Below, one piece after another: positions 44,438 to 55,904 of a stretch of DNA of 64,000 nt. Source of the stretch: Annulohypoxylon bovei var. microspora (lineage: Eukaryota > Ascomycota > Sordariomycetes > Xylariales > Hypoxylaceae); NCBI GenBank assembly GCA_022836615.1, contig MU405214.1:496001-560000 (forward strand), written 5' to 3'. Below the pieces are notes generated by a model. It had not been told where the DNA came from, searched no databases, and saw only the letters and a program-made list of their open reading frames with translations. Within the stretch, counting starts at the first letter, position 1; every line of letters begins with the position of its first letter. Made by a program: the position numbers and the translations under genes.

Positions 44438-45048
44438 TTCATTGGAGGGAAGGGGATCTGACTAAGGAGTACCTAGGTACCTCGAAAATTGTTGATCGCT
44501 TTATTAAATAAATTACAACCTTTTACATACATATAACTAGGTCATTCGCGGTAATTCTCCAGTTCTTAGAAGTATCAATATGAGACTTGTAAATTGTAAT
44601 AGAACTTCCAATGCTCTCTACGCTTGATGAATTATGTCAGGTCCTACATTCATGGAGGGAATATTCGCATTATATGTAATGACTGACAGTTCCCATACCA
44701 CGGAATTCGATTTTGACCTGCCCTTGAAAAGAGGCATAACGCTAGACGGGAAAAATCTTGTCGCACAAAGAGGACCAGAAAATATCTACTCATGGAATTC
44801 ATCATAGGCTGGAGAAAGTACCATGCGTCTATAATTTATAACCGCAACGATTTCACCAGCACAAACACATATTTGGATCATGTGCATCGCAACTTTCATT
44901 GCCACTGAACTAGACTATGCTAATTTCCGCATGAATAATCCATCGCAGTGGTCGAGAGAATTTCTATCCACCCCATTCGTATTCGTAGCGTGCTCATGAT
45001 ACACCCCAAACCAGTACGCCGAAGAAATGGGACATAGGGACGAATCGT
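44438..45048. promoter_or_regulatory. intergenic, Yip1-family promoter and ubi-L40 3' side
   Basis: Contains the perfect 12-bp palindrome GTACCTAGGTAC at 44469-44480. It is otherwise AT-rich and holds no gene. It covers the promoter of the Yip1-family gene and the 3' UTR of the ubiquitin-L40 gene. Confidence 0.5.
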
Positions 45049-45654
45049 TTACTTCAGCTTCTTCTTGGGTCGGAGCTGGTTGGTGTGGCCGCACTTGCGC
45101 TTGCGGCAGTTGGTGGCACGGGGAGGTAGACGGGCCTTTCATATCTCCATGTTAGCAAGAGCTAAACAGTTAAGATCAGTCACGAGACAACTCACGTAGC
45201 ACTTGCGGCAGATCATCTTGTCGCAGTTGAACTTGGAGGCGAGAGCCTTGAGCGAGGGCTCGATGATGCCACCACGGAGACGGAGGACCAGGTGGAGGGT
45301 AGACTCCTTCTGGATGTTGTAGTCGGAGAGGGTTCGGCCGTCCTCGAGCTGCTTGCCGGCGAAGATCAATCGCTGCTGGTCGGGAGGGATTCCCTCCTTG
45401 TCCTGAATCTTGGACTTGACATTGTCGATGGTGTCGGAAGACTCCACCTCAAGGGTGATAGTCTTGCCCGTCAGGGTCTTCACGAAGCTATTTTTTTTCG
45501 TTAGTCGCTATTTGGTCTGATCGGTCGTCGATGCGATGCGCAATTCGATTTCGTGGTTGGAAAGTAACTTACATCTGCACTATAGACACATTATAGTTAG
45601 CATTATGCAATATGTAACAGTAAAATAGCTTTGAATTGCGGGATTTGACTTACT
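45049..45654 (-). CDS. ubiquitin-ribosomal protein eL40 fusion
   Basis: Encodes ubiquitin (residues 1-76, ending RLRGG) fused to the 52-residue 60S protein eL40; the fusion is cleaved to supply both. Exons on minus are ...45654, 45579-45573, 45487-45196 and 45135-45049, giving 128 aa, the exact family length. The A of the start codon is the last base of the first exon (45654). A 7-nt microexon supplies TG-CAG-AT, and exon 3 completes Ile3. Both introns have GT-AG ends and CTAAC branch sites (GCTAAC 15-20 nt before the first acceptor; GACTAACG before the second). The eL40 part has the four zinc Cys (NCDKMICRKC, NCRKRKCGH) and ends RPKKKLK. Confidence 0.97.
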
Positions 45655-45990
45655 TTTGCCTGTCTGTCGTGAAGGAAGTTGTTTGGTGAGAAGTCGAGGA
45701 TGATGTCGGCTTTGGAAATTTGGTGGGGGGTTTGAAATTCCGCACAAACGAACCCTAGTGGATTAAAGGTCACATGACTATTTCTTTTTTTCAAAAGTGG
45801 CGTTTATTTCTGTCAGCCGATAGCAGTTGTGCGAACCTGTCCCACTTTTAAATCATCTAAACCCCTGACTCAACTCCAGAATTGTTAGAAAAACTGTATA
45901 ATATGAATTTGATACTGTGAAAACATTAAGGTCATAGATCATTATATTCATTCGTTGATTTTAGTATGTATTTCTTAAGAATACTATCTA
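45655..45990. promoter_or_regulatory. ubiquitin-L40 leader and promoter
   Basis: 336 bp between the RRN7 stop and the A of the ubiquitin-L40 start. It must hold the promoter and the untranslated part of the first exon, as well as the RRN7 3' end. The leader reads GACAGACAGGCAAA right before the first intron. No other feature is seen. Confidence 0.5.
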
Positions 45991-47846
45991 TTAATCTGAA
46001 TCATCGACTGTTAGAATCGCCTTCCCCTTCCCCTTATCCCTTTCCCGCTTCGCTCTCTGATTGCACCATACTTCCAACCGCCTCTCAACCTGTGCAGTAC
46101 CCTTAATTAACGTAGCCAAAGATATAGCTGCAAGACTTGCTGCTTTTTCATAGAGAACTTTTGCAGCATCTGGGAGATCCTCTTCAGTTCGCCAAATTGG
46201 ACAGAAATCCCGAGGTTCCTTTTCTTTCTTCTCGTTCTCCGGGTCTTCAGGATTAGGTACGGGCTCCATTACTTTGAGAGAACTATTCAAGGCCTCATAT
46301 CTTGTTCTAATACGTTCGCCGTCTCTGTCTCCATTCAACTGTTGATTTATGTCGGTTGGGTTGGAAGGTCGCTTTTGCCCCTCAAAGGGCTCTCGGATCC
46401 GTTCGTCGGCTAGAAAAGGAGTTAACACAACTGAGTTGATAATAAAATAAACAGTGCAATTTACTTTTTGGATCACCGTCCCCTATCCACATCTTCTCGA
46501 ACCAGTCCATGAAATCGTCCAGCTTCGTCTTATCCATGGTCAGTACGTTTTCGGAGGTCACTTTGTATTCCTCCCCTCGTCGTAAGTTTGATGATGTTTC
46601 TGCCATGTCATCTTGCATGACCTCCTGCCACTTCGCCCAGTCCATTTTCAGACTGCGAGGATCTTCATTACTTCGTGGAGGTCGTTCTATGCCATCCAAG
46701 GGATATAGTAACTTTGCAGATACTACAACTAGACTTATCAGAAGAATTTCTGGATTATCCATAGCTTGAATCCGTTTGCCACCGGTAGCATATGAGTAAT
46801 CCGTTTTCACTATCTCAGTGATGCACTTGACCGCGATGTATACTTCGACTAAAATTAATCAGTAATCAGTCTGGAGATCGTGGTTTCCTCTATCCGTATA
46901 AACCTACCAGGGAGAGTCAACTCCGTGATGAACCGCACAAGTATAGGCACGTAGTTCAGCGGCGGAAAGACAGTCTCGAAATTTGCCTTGTACGAAATGA
47001 CCAACTCCTGCACGGCAACCTGCAGTCGACCTGTTGGGATATGATCTCTAACCAGTAGAGCCCGGTGATATTCCGCCGGAAGACGATCCCGGACATTGCG
47101 CGGGATGCCGTTGAACTAAAACAAGCAACCAAATTAGCACGTTTGCATAATCCAATATGGTTCAAGAGAGGCATAATCCATACCGCCGCAAGAAAGTCGA
47201 TCTCCCCCCTTTGCGCCCAACCGCAGAAATCCGCCGTCGAAGCCGGTAACCGCCTTACCAAGCACCCCAAGTAACACAGCGCCAGCGTGTCCATTAGTCT
47301 CGGTAACTTCCATCGCCTGCCCGCATCCGGGGCCCAAGTCGCCGTCATCGCATCCGAGAGCTCCACATCATCAGACTCGCCCCCGGTCCCCTCGCCCATC
47401 GAGCTAAACAGCGGTTGACTCTGGCTCTGACTCTGACTCCCTCCACCCACGCCCCCCTCCCCCTCACCACTCTCCCTAACCGGCAGGCTCCTAACCCTCA
47501 GCGCCCAAAGCGCCCTCACGATCTGCTCGAAGTCGTCGGGGAACCCCTTCTCCTTGACGAGCCAGCAGACCTGTCTTAGCAGGATCAGCTGCAGGGTTTC
47601 TAGGTACAGCTCCCTGCCCTCGTCGCCGGTAAGTTTGACGGCGATCTTCTTCCGCTTTTCCTTTTTCATGCGCGACACCCTTCCCTTGTTCCCGAAGTCG
47701 TCCTCGTCGGCCTCGTGCTCGGCGAACCCCTCGAGCCGGTGGCCGTTGCGGCAGTACCGCAGCGCGTCCTGCGCGTACCACTGCCGTGCGCCGCACTCGT
47801 CGCACCGCTCGCCCGCGCGGAACTTGTGGTACTTGGTCGGCGCCAT
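45991..47846 (-). CDS. rrn7: RNA polymerase I core factor subunit Rrn7 (TAF1B)
   Basis: A TFIIB-related subunit of the Pol I core factor, needed to start rRNA transcription in the nucleolus. Exons on minus are 47846-47184, 47115-46908, 46848-46465 and 46409-45991, giving 557 aa. An N-terminal zinc ribbon has Cys15, Cys18, Cys32 and His36 (CDEC...YCRNGH). A basic B-reader-like segment follows (RMKKEKRKKIAVKL), then the first cyclin-like fold with LLRQVCWLVKEKGFPDDFE and the second with FNGIPRNVRDRLPAEYHRAL. The Ser/Gln/Glu-rich insert near residues 130-170 is disordered. Sequence in exon 1 is GC-rich, later exons less so. Confidence 0.92.
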
Positions 47847-48812
47847 TCCCGTCTTTGAGTTTACTCGCTACCTACGTACATACACATTATCCATGATAGG
47901 GAAAGGTGGAGAGTGTAAGAAAAGATGTAGAGATGAGCGTGGGGCTCGAGCGGCAAATAGTCTTTTACTTCGTTGGTAGGTAACTTGTATGGTTTGAATT
48001 GTACGTGTGACTTGTCACTCAACGTGTAAAATAAAAGTTCATTATTGTCTTACGGCAGATGTTTACAATCTTATATCTCGTGCAATGTCTAAATCTAATA
48101 AGTATTCACAACATGCTATTTTAACATTTTGACCATACACTTCTCTTCTGAAGCGTTATTACATACATACAACATTCCCTCCTGCCGCTTCAATCTTTCT
48201 TTCAAATAAACAAACCTAAGGCCTACCTCGTACCTGCTCATACTTAAGATCAAATCACAATTTTACAATATTACTTTCCTTCAGGTAAGGGGCTCGGAAG
48301 CGACCTGGAATGACGTTAGAAGTGCGCCATGTTATTCCGAACCGATTTCTTAGCGCTGCGCATAGATATTTTTCACACACAATGCCTCGACAATTATATA
48401 TTCCTTAAATCACGTATGATTGGTCATCGAAATCACTAAGGCTCATAAGATAAAAAAGAACATATTGTAGATCCCGCAGGACAAGTCGTGTGCCATTTAA
48501 ACAGGAAGCCTGTTTGCTATGGTCCTCCCAATGCACATCGTTTTGTTCCTCAAAAGAGACGGGGACAGATGCGAGATCTGTAGGATTGTCGTACCAACTG
48601 CAATGATCCGCCATGTTCCTCCACGGTGGATAGCATAGCAATGAAAAAATCCTAAGGTGAACCGACCACGGACGATGGTTCAGTACGAGCCTAACCACTA
48701 GTTTCCTAGTTAAAGAATCCCCTTCAGGTGATGTCCAAGTTGGCGGAGGCATTAGCAGAGCTTGATCCATCGACATCGCCCACACGAGCCTCCAAGTCCC
48801 CCTTTAGGAGAC
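47847..48812. other. intergenic, RRN7 promoter and eIF5A 3' region
   Basis: 966 bp. It holds the RRN7 promoter (left) and the eIF5A 3' UTR (right). A 126-codon minus-strand frame at 48405-48785 lies right after the eIF5A stop and shows no protein family; it is treated as 3' UTR sequence. Confidence 0.5.
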
Positions 48813-49679
48813 TTAGTCCTTCTGGCTGGGCTCATCAGCCTTGATGGCGGTCTCTTCACCCATAGCGGACTGAATCGTGACGACTAGAACCTGTTAACTC
48901 TAGAAGCTTAGATTGAAACAGCACAAACTTACTAAGAGGGGTCTGGGCATCATCGGCAGCCTCGATCTTGTTGCCGATCTCACCCTCGGGGAGCTTGATG
49001 TCGCTGCGCTCCTCGGAGGTGTTCATGTCGTGAAGGACAAGGAAACCATCCTCGATGTGGGACTAGACATAATGTCAGCGCGACCTTTCATCTATCAATC
49101 TTGGTCGAGATCTACTCACGAAGTTGTACTGCTTGGTCTTGACGACGGGAACCTCCATGTTGTGGGTGGAGGGGCAGAGTTCTTCAAGCTTCTTGCCAGT
49201 GAAGATGTCGATACCAACAAGATGGACCTTAGCGTGACCGTGCTTGCCAGTCTTGGAGGTAGACATGTCGACGATCTTGCAAGGACGGCCCTTGATGACG
49301 ACAGCGCCGTTCTTTCGGAGGGCCGAACATTGCATAGGGAAGGTGTTGGACGCACCGGCGTCACCCTGGTTGTCGATCTCGAACTGTGGAGAGGAAAAGG
49401 CTCGTTAGCATCATGATCATTGTCCCGGATGTCTATAATGGCGATCGCAAATTGGTAAAAACAAATATAAGATAGATATAAATTGTGTGCGATTAACGGT
49501 ACATGATTTTGCCATCGCGGGGTTCATTGGCGATGCGTTACAATATGCGTAATGCTTGATGCGGGGTGGTTTTTAAGCAACTTTCCCGCCGCCTATTTGC
49601 GATCACCAGTATAAAAAAAAAAGAGGGACATGATACTGATGCTGATGCTGCTATTGCTATAACTTACCTCGTCCGCCAT
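48813..49679 (-). CDS. translation factor eIF5A
   Basis: A hypusine-bearing elongation/termination factor that relieves ribosome stalling. Exons on minus are 49679-49668 (four codons), 49383-49120, 49062-48933 and 48883-48813, giving 158 aa, as expected. The hypusine site is Lys51 in STSKTGKHGHAK. The C-terminal OB fold begins near KQYNFSHIEDGFLVLHDMN. Intron 1 is unusually long for this window (284 nt). The leader upstream of 49,680 is pyrimidine-rich on the coding strand, as usual for highly expressed fungal genes. Confidence 0.97.
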
Positions 49680-50955
49680 TTTGAAGGATTGACCGAAGTG
49701 AAAGTGAGTAGTTGTTAAGAGGAAGAGAAAGCAAGATGCGCAAGAGGCAAAGCTGGATGTCCGAGACCGAACTTGAAGTTGGTGGACTATTTGTAGAGGG
49801 AGGGGAGGATTTTGAAGAGTGAAGAAGATCCAGAGGAGGGGGTAGAGAAAAAAAAAAGTAGAGCTGGACAGGGCTTGGAGTGGAGGGGAGGGAACGTCAA
49901 AGGCAAAAAGACGGGATTTATTTTTTTCTTCTTTCCTAGACCAATTGGGCACACAGTTTAGGACGTTCCTGATAGGTTGATTGGCTCGAGACCCTACAAT
50001 TAGCCCCAATTTCCTTAGTAACTTTTTGTATTTTATTTTTTTCTCTTAAGAGAGAGTTTGGCTGGGGAAGACTTTGAAAATATTTGTGGGTTTTCAGGCA
50101 GCCTAGGCCACACAGAGCCGAGCACTAATTTTTATTTCTCACAGTGTCCCTCCTGAATCTTTAGTGAGATAGTTTTAAGGTTTTTAGGGAGCAAAAGTCC
50201 TCTTATGGCCATGAACATTAATTATCACTTGACTTTATACTCTCTCAACTTCAAGCAACTGTGCGCTTTTATTATGGATCTTTAGTATTACTGCGACAAT
50301 TCCCTATACTAGGTACATGTAGATGGTCGGGTATACTATTCTACCACTACTGGAGCACCTCAGATAGTACCTGGGTATGTATAAGGCAGCATGCAGGTAT
50401 GTAGGCAGGTACTGTAGGTACAAATTCCATGTCCGTCTTATCAATGATCATGGGTACATGTATTCCGTACAGATGCTTAACATTGAAGAATGAACCCTAG
50501 CTGGAGTGAAGGTAAGGTACATAGATGTACTTTCCATCTATCCCAAAAAACTAAAACCTGACCCACTTCTAGATCTCACCTATCAAGCTCCGTTCTTGCT
50601 CTACAGATTGATTTCAAACATAAAACGAGTCTAATCCTATTATGGTAACTGTTCTCGATGACATGTGTCTCGAGCTTCAGCCAATCATTATTCTTCATTC
50701 CGCGACTTAGAAGAGGCTGTTGCACGGCCTCGTCTTCATCACCAAGAGCTCGTTAACCAACAATTCGGATCACTAACATATTGCCCGAGAACCAGACGAT
50801 TTTTCTATTGTCCTACGCTAACTTACTTTATACTCTAAACTCTTTTGTGCTAGGAATCACATTCGTATAATTAGCTTTCCGATACGGTCCACAGCTCGTA
50901 AAAGAGTCATGACGCGGTCCAGCTCATAGCCGATTTCCCTGTTCGCATCTAGAAT
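49680..50955. promoter_or_regulatory. divergent promoter region, eIF5A / COG3
   Basis: 1.28 kb. The 200 bp next to eIF5A is purine-rich on the plus strand (CT-rich for eIF5A) and likely is its core promoter. The rest is AT-rich with CAGGTATGTAGGCAGGTACTGTAGG-like direct repeats near 50395-50420. No gene seen. Confidence 0.5.
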
Positions 50956-53030
50956 ATGTGGCTCGATCGGCTTGCCGGTCAGTCAACGTCTCCCGCTCCC
51001 TCCCAACCGGGTAGCCGCCCTTATTCTCCCGCGCCCCGACGAACTCCAAGCGGCTTAGGTCCGTACATCACCTCACAACAGAGACCCGGCGTCACCCCGA
51101 GATCATCATCGCTGTCGTTAGCATCCACCGAATCATCGGCATCTTCCTTCCTGACTTCCGCCAAGAGAGCCAATGGTTCGACCTTAAAAGAATCAAGGAC
51201 GATATACGCCGGCCCCGACCCCATAGACATCCTCAGTACGGTTTTAGGAGATGGTAAACAGCATGCGGGATCGGCTACCAAGTCAACGGTTGAATCAGTT
51301 AGCTCTATATCAGCTGAAGATCTGCAGCTGGAATTTGATTTTGGCGGGTTGTCTATCAGAGAGCTAGCATTATCAGAAGAGTCGGCGATAGATGGCGTAT
51401 ATAGACCACAGGCAGCCGAAGAATGTACGTCCCCTTTTAATCCTAGAGTCTGCTCTCACCATGCTCATGATTATACTTCCTAGACGACCGAGACAAAGCC
51501 AAGTTTGAGGACTTACACCGTTCGATACGAGCCTGCGACGAGGTATTGGGTTCGGTAGAGGTTAACCTAGAGAGCTTCCGAAACGACCTTGCCACGGTGT
51601 CTGCGGATATCGAGACCTTACAAGCACGATCGACAGCCCTCAATGTGCGGTTAGGGAACCGAAAAGCAGTCGAGAAAGGCTTGGGACCTGTGGTGGAGGA
51701 GATCAGTGTGTCTCCTACGGTAGTATCCAAGGTCGCCGACGGTCATATCGACGAGTCGTGGGTGAAAGTTGTTGCTGAGATCGACAAGAGAGCTACCGCT
51801 CACAAGAAAAACGCATCGAGCGCGCAGGGCAGTAAGGGCTTACAAGATCTCGGACCTCTGTTGGAGAAGTTAGTCCTCAAGGCTATCGAACGAATAAGGG
51901 ATTTTTTTGTCTCCCAGATTAAAGCTCTTCGATCACCACATATCAATGCTCAGATCATTCAGCAACAGAACTTCCTCAAATTCAAGGACCTCTACTTTTT
52001 TCTCCACAAGCACCATTCCGCGTTGGCCGACGAGATATGTCAGGCGTACCTGAATACCATGAGATGGTACTATGCCAACCAATTCGCACGATACGAAAAC
52101 GCCCTCCGAAAAATCAAGCTACATTCCCTGGATAAGACCGACGTGTTAGGGAATGAGGATACTTCCCGCAAAGGTACCGTCCTTTCTAGTTCGAAGATTT
52201 CTGGTCCACCCCACGATGCCTTTAACTTAGGCCGTCGGGTCGACCTCCTACGAACTAGCAACCAAAGTGCGCTCTCTTCCTACCTGGCTGAAGAAGATCA
52301 ATCTACCCACTACCTCGAACTCCCTTTCCGGAACTTCAACCTCGCCCTTATCGACAATGCGACGGCCGAATACACATTCCTCGCGTCGTTCTTCTCCCCT
52401 GCCCTAAGCTACTCCGCCATCTCGCGCCATTTCACCTACATATTCGAACCAACCTTCCAGCTGGGCCAAACCCTGACCAAAACTCTTATATCCGACACGT
52501 ACGACGCTATCGGCGTCCTACTGTCCGTCCGTTTGAACCAACATTTGCAGTTCGAATTGCAGCGACGCAAGGTCCCGGCGGCGGACGGGTACCTCAACGG
52601 AACGGCCATGCTGCTATGGCCACGCCTGCAGTTCATCATGAACGCGCATTGCGAGTCCGTCCGCGCCCTGACCTCGGCCCTGCCGACGCGCCCGCCGACG
52701 TCCAAGGCCGAGCAGGGCAAACTGTCTGCTGCGCCGCACGTCTGCACACAGCGCTTCGGACAGCTGCTCCACGGGATCCTGGCCCTGAGCACGGAGGCCG
52801 GAGATGACGAGCCCGTCGTCACGAGTCTCCGGCGTCTGCGCAGCGAGATGGAGGCTTTCCTGACGAGGTATAGCGCGGCGTTTGGTAACGATAGGAGGAA
52901 GAGGGAGCGCTTTTTGTATAATAACTATAGTCTGATCTTGACTATCATAAGTGACACGCATGGCAAGTTGGCGGTGGAGGAGCAGGAGCACTTTGAGGGG
53001 TTGAAAACGGCTTTTCAGGAGGCTGCGTGA
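50956..53030 (+). CDS. cog3: conserved oligomeric Golgi complex subunit 3
   Basis: A Cog3/Sec34 tether subunit for retrograde vesicles at the Golgi. Exons are 50956-51424 and 51484-53030, giving 671 aa. The first 150 residues are Ser/Pro-rich and disordered. The Sec34-like core starts across the splice with DRDKAKFEDLHRSIRACDEV and contains LATVSADIETLQARSTALN (coiled coil, about residues 190-230), LRSPHINAQIIQQQNFLKFK and DTYDAIGVLLSVRLNQHLQFE. The strong match at both sides of the only intron fixes the model. Exon 2 turns GC-rich near its end. Confidence 0.94.
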
Positions 53031-53486
53031 TGGATGCCTGGGCTCTAGCCTAGGAACTTGATGTCGGATGACCAGACAGACAGTACTAGATATGACAAGA
53101 TCGAAAAAAAAAAAAAGATTCAATGAGACTGCAATTCTGAAGATGGTTAGTTCTTGAGAAAGGAGTCGCTAGATTTGTAATACCTCTTGTGTCGCATTGT
53201 ACTATATTGCAACGTGTTCTAGCGCCACGTCGCCATTTCTTCCCCGGAGACGATCCTTAATATTTTCTAGGATTCCACATAACATGATCCAGGATAATAT
53301 CTACCAAAAAATAAAAAAAGTCCCAAAAACCGACCCAACTCGCAAAGACGTGCGATACCTACATACGGCTCCCAGTCATCAAGCCCTAAACCATCACCTA
53401 CGCGAATTCTACGACCCGTTACGGTTAAGCATTCGTATTCATACAACCCTCATAAACACATAGACACTGTACCGTCACCACCGCCC
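53031..53486. other. convergent intergenic region
   Basis: 456 bp between the cog3 and TBC-gene stops. It has an A-rich tract at 53104-53116. No gene seen. Confidence 0.55.
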
Positions 53487-54850
53487 CTAGAAGTAATGGC
53501 TCGGGATCGACCGCGCGACGAGATTCGTCCAGAACGGCGCCTTCCGGAAGTACACGGCGCCTATACCGACAACCACGGCCAGGATCACTGTCCTGTTCGC
53601 CCACACGGCCTTCATCGCCTTCGCGCGGCGCGCCGCCCACCGCAGCTCGCGCTGCTGCTGCTCGAAATACGCGAACCCCTCGCCCAGGCCCTGCGCCGCG
53701 CACTCGCTCACGCGCCTCCCGGTCTTCAGCGCGCTGGCGCTCGAGATGGCCCTCCACTGCCACAGCGACTCCGGGGGGTGCCGCTCGAACAGGTCGGCGG
53801 CGTCGGCGATGACGGCGTCGAGGTCGAGGTCCTGGGGCAGCTTGGAGAGGGCGAAGTGCAGCATGTCGGGCTCGTCGTGCTCGAAGAGCTCGGCGCGGCG
53901 GCGCAGGACGATCTGGGCGAAGACGTAGAGGCTGAAGACCTGCTCGCGGGCGAGCAGGGCGTCGAACAGGCGCGCGATGTCGCTGTAGCGCCGCACGTTG
54001 TGGGCGAACATGGTCAGGGTGTCGGACAGCGCGAAGTACGGCTCCGTGCGCCCCACGTGCGCGCACAGCGCCGGGTCCACCGCCGAGATGACGTCCGGGA
54101 TCAGCCGCAGCTGCGCGACGGCCGGGCCCAGGCTCGGCAGCATGAAGTCCCGGATGCGCAGCGCGGAGAGCCGCGAGACGGCGGCGGCGCGCGCGCTGGC
54201 CGGCAGCACGAGCAGGAACACCTGGCAGATGTCGTGGTACCCCTGGAAGTACGAGAGGTACGGCTGCCGCCGCAGCACCTCGGTGATGAGGTCCGAGAGT
54301 GCGGACTTCTTCGCGTCGAGCTGCGCCTGGGTGTCGTCTGATGAAATCGGTTAGCGCATCGTTACCCGCGACTAGCGGTGGAGGGGACGTTGCATTCCGT
54401 ACCGTCTGGGTAGTAGACGAAGCTGCGGTCGACGTCTAGCTTGACTTGGTCCTCGTCTTTATGCCGTGCTAGCTTCCTCCACGAATCGGAGCCGCCGTCC
54501 TGCTCCCCGTGCTCGTCGACGTGGAAGCCCAACAGTACAGGCCCTACCGAACAACGTTGAGCCTCATAGTTACCCCAATTTAACCGAGAGTGAGCGAGTG
54601 GGATGGGAGAGAGGTGGTGGTTGTGCGCGGGTCACTCACATGCTTGGCGACGGATGGCGTCGGAGAGGAATCCGCCTCTAGAAACGGCTAGGACCTGGAG
54701 ATCGTCGATATCCCTCCGCCTGCATGCGTCTAGGATGCGGGACTCTTGAGTGCGGGCTAATGCGGGCGCGTCATCATGGTGATGATCGTCTGCGCCGTCT
54801 ATATCTTTCTCCTCTTCTCTGCCGTCGGCGTCCTCATGTTCCCGGGCCAT
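53487..54850 (-). CDS. TBC-domain Rab GAP, Gyp8/TBC1D20-like
   Basis: A Rab GTPase-activating protein of the ER-anchored TBC1D20/Gyp8 type, acting on Rab1/Ypt1-class GTPases. Exons on minus are 54850-54640, 54543-54403 and 54337-53487, giving 400 aa. The TBC domain opens with DAIRRQAWPVLLG, continues with KLDVDRSFVYYPD, and has the catalytic-site region QPYLSYFQGYHDICQVFLLV (Gln finger in YFQGYHD). PYFALSDTLTMFAHNVRR follows. A C-terminal hydrophobic helix (NRTVILAVVVGIGAVYF) anchors it. The usual IxxDxxR Arg finger is represented by KLDVDRSF. The gene is very GC-rich, giving a 281-codon antisense frame that is not a gene. Confidence 0.93.
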
Positions 54851-55521
54851 GGGAAAATCGATCCCCTCCGCTGCTTCTGCACGTCAGGTTGCCTTACTTG
54901 TTGCCGTGCACGTCTGTGTGAACTAATAACATGCCGCTGCCCTGGCAGGGTCGCAACTGTGGTATCTGATACCATGCAGTAAGATAAGCTTCGATATGTC
55001 CCCCTTTTTAATCTAAGACACTCCTACAAGATAGAGTTATCTGGACGATGTTGGTGTACCTGAGCGATGTTGCGCTACCTACATACGCCGTTGGGGAAGT
55101 CCAAGTGAGATGTGGCTAGTACCAGTCCAGGTGCTTATCCTGATAAGCGTCGTCTTTTGAGATGAATGTGTTGGAGGGACGGAAGTGAATGCACAAATCA
55201 AAATGATTGTTTGAGGGGATGGCGGGTGTTTTTAATATTAGATTTGAGAAAATGAGGTGATGAGGTGATGAAGTAAAAAAGTGACAAAGTTCTTAGCCAA
55301 CGACATGAGAACAAGTAACGACATTCAATGATGGAAGGTGGAAGGTTGAAGATTGAATGTGTTTTGGCAGCTGGCCGGGGAGCTAGGGTGGGTCTTTCCG
55401 TCCCGTGAGGTACCCTTGCGGTGCCCTTGTGCAGGTGCCAGGGGGAGGTCTTGGCCCGGAAGCTACCAGCGCTAAAAGATTGGCCATTGGCCTGCAGGTA
55501 TGTATTGTACATACCTAAGTA
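54851..55521. promoter_or_regulatory. TBC-gene promoter side
   Basis: Upstream region of the TBC gene up to the MITE. It has GATGAGGTGATGAGGTGATGAAG short repeats near 55251-55273. No gene seen. Confidence 0.5.
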
Positions 55522-55904
55522 CAGTAAAACCTGTCCATAACGATTGCCAAGAAACACAGCACTGGGATCGTTATAGGGAGGTATTGTTCTGAAAAGTAAT
55601 TTACTTTGGGACGATATTTCCCAAACGGGTAAGGCTTATAAGTGCACGGGCTGGAAATATCCTAAGCTAAGCTAAAGTGGGTACTATAAGGTCTAAAAAT
55701 GTATTAATTCTTCCTAAATAGGAAGGATTTTTATGATTTTTTAATTTTCTATAACGATCTTGGTGGTGATTAATTAAAGGGTTAACGATATTCGTTATAG
55801 TAAAATTATCGTTATTTCTTATACAAAATTCAGATGTACAGCAAAATAAATCGTTATATTAAGGTATCGTTATGTAGTAGCATCGTTATGGACAGGGTTT
55901 ACTG
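55522..55904. mobile_element. 383-bp pogo/Tc1-mariner-type MITE
   Basis: Terminal inverted repeats begin CAGTAAAACCTGTCCATAAC (55522 on) and are mirrored at 55882-55904. TA dinucleotides directly flank both ends (55520-55521 and 55905-55906), as in TA-targeting Tc1/mariner/pogo elements. The inside is AT-rich and studded with ATCGTTAT/ATAACGAT words in both orientations. No transposase frame is present, so it is non-autonomous. The left and right termini differ by one or two bases (AAACCTG/AAACCCTG). Confidence 0.88.

Noticed and set aside
48405..48785. 126-codon minus-strand frame just after the eIF5A stop
   Set aside because: No family resemblance; it sits where the eIF5A 3' UTR is expected.
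53496..54341. 281-codon plus-strand frame
   Set aside because: Antisense shadow of the very GC-rich TBC gene; Arg/Pro/Gln-rich low-complexity translation.
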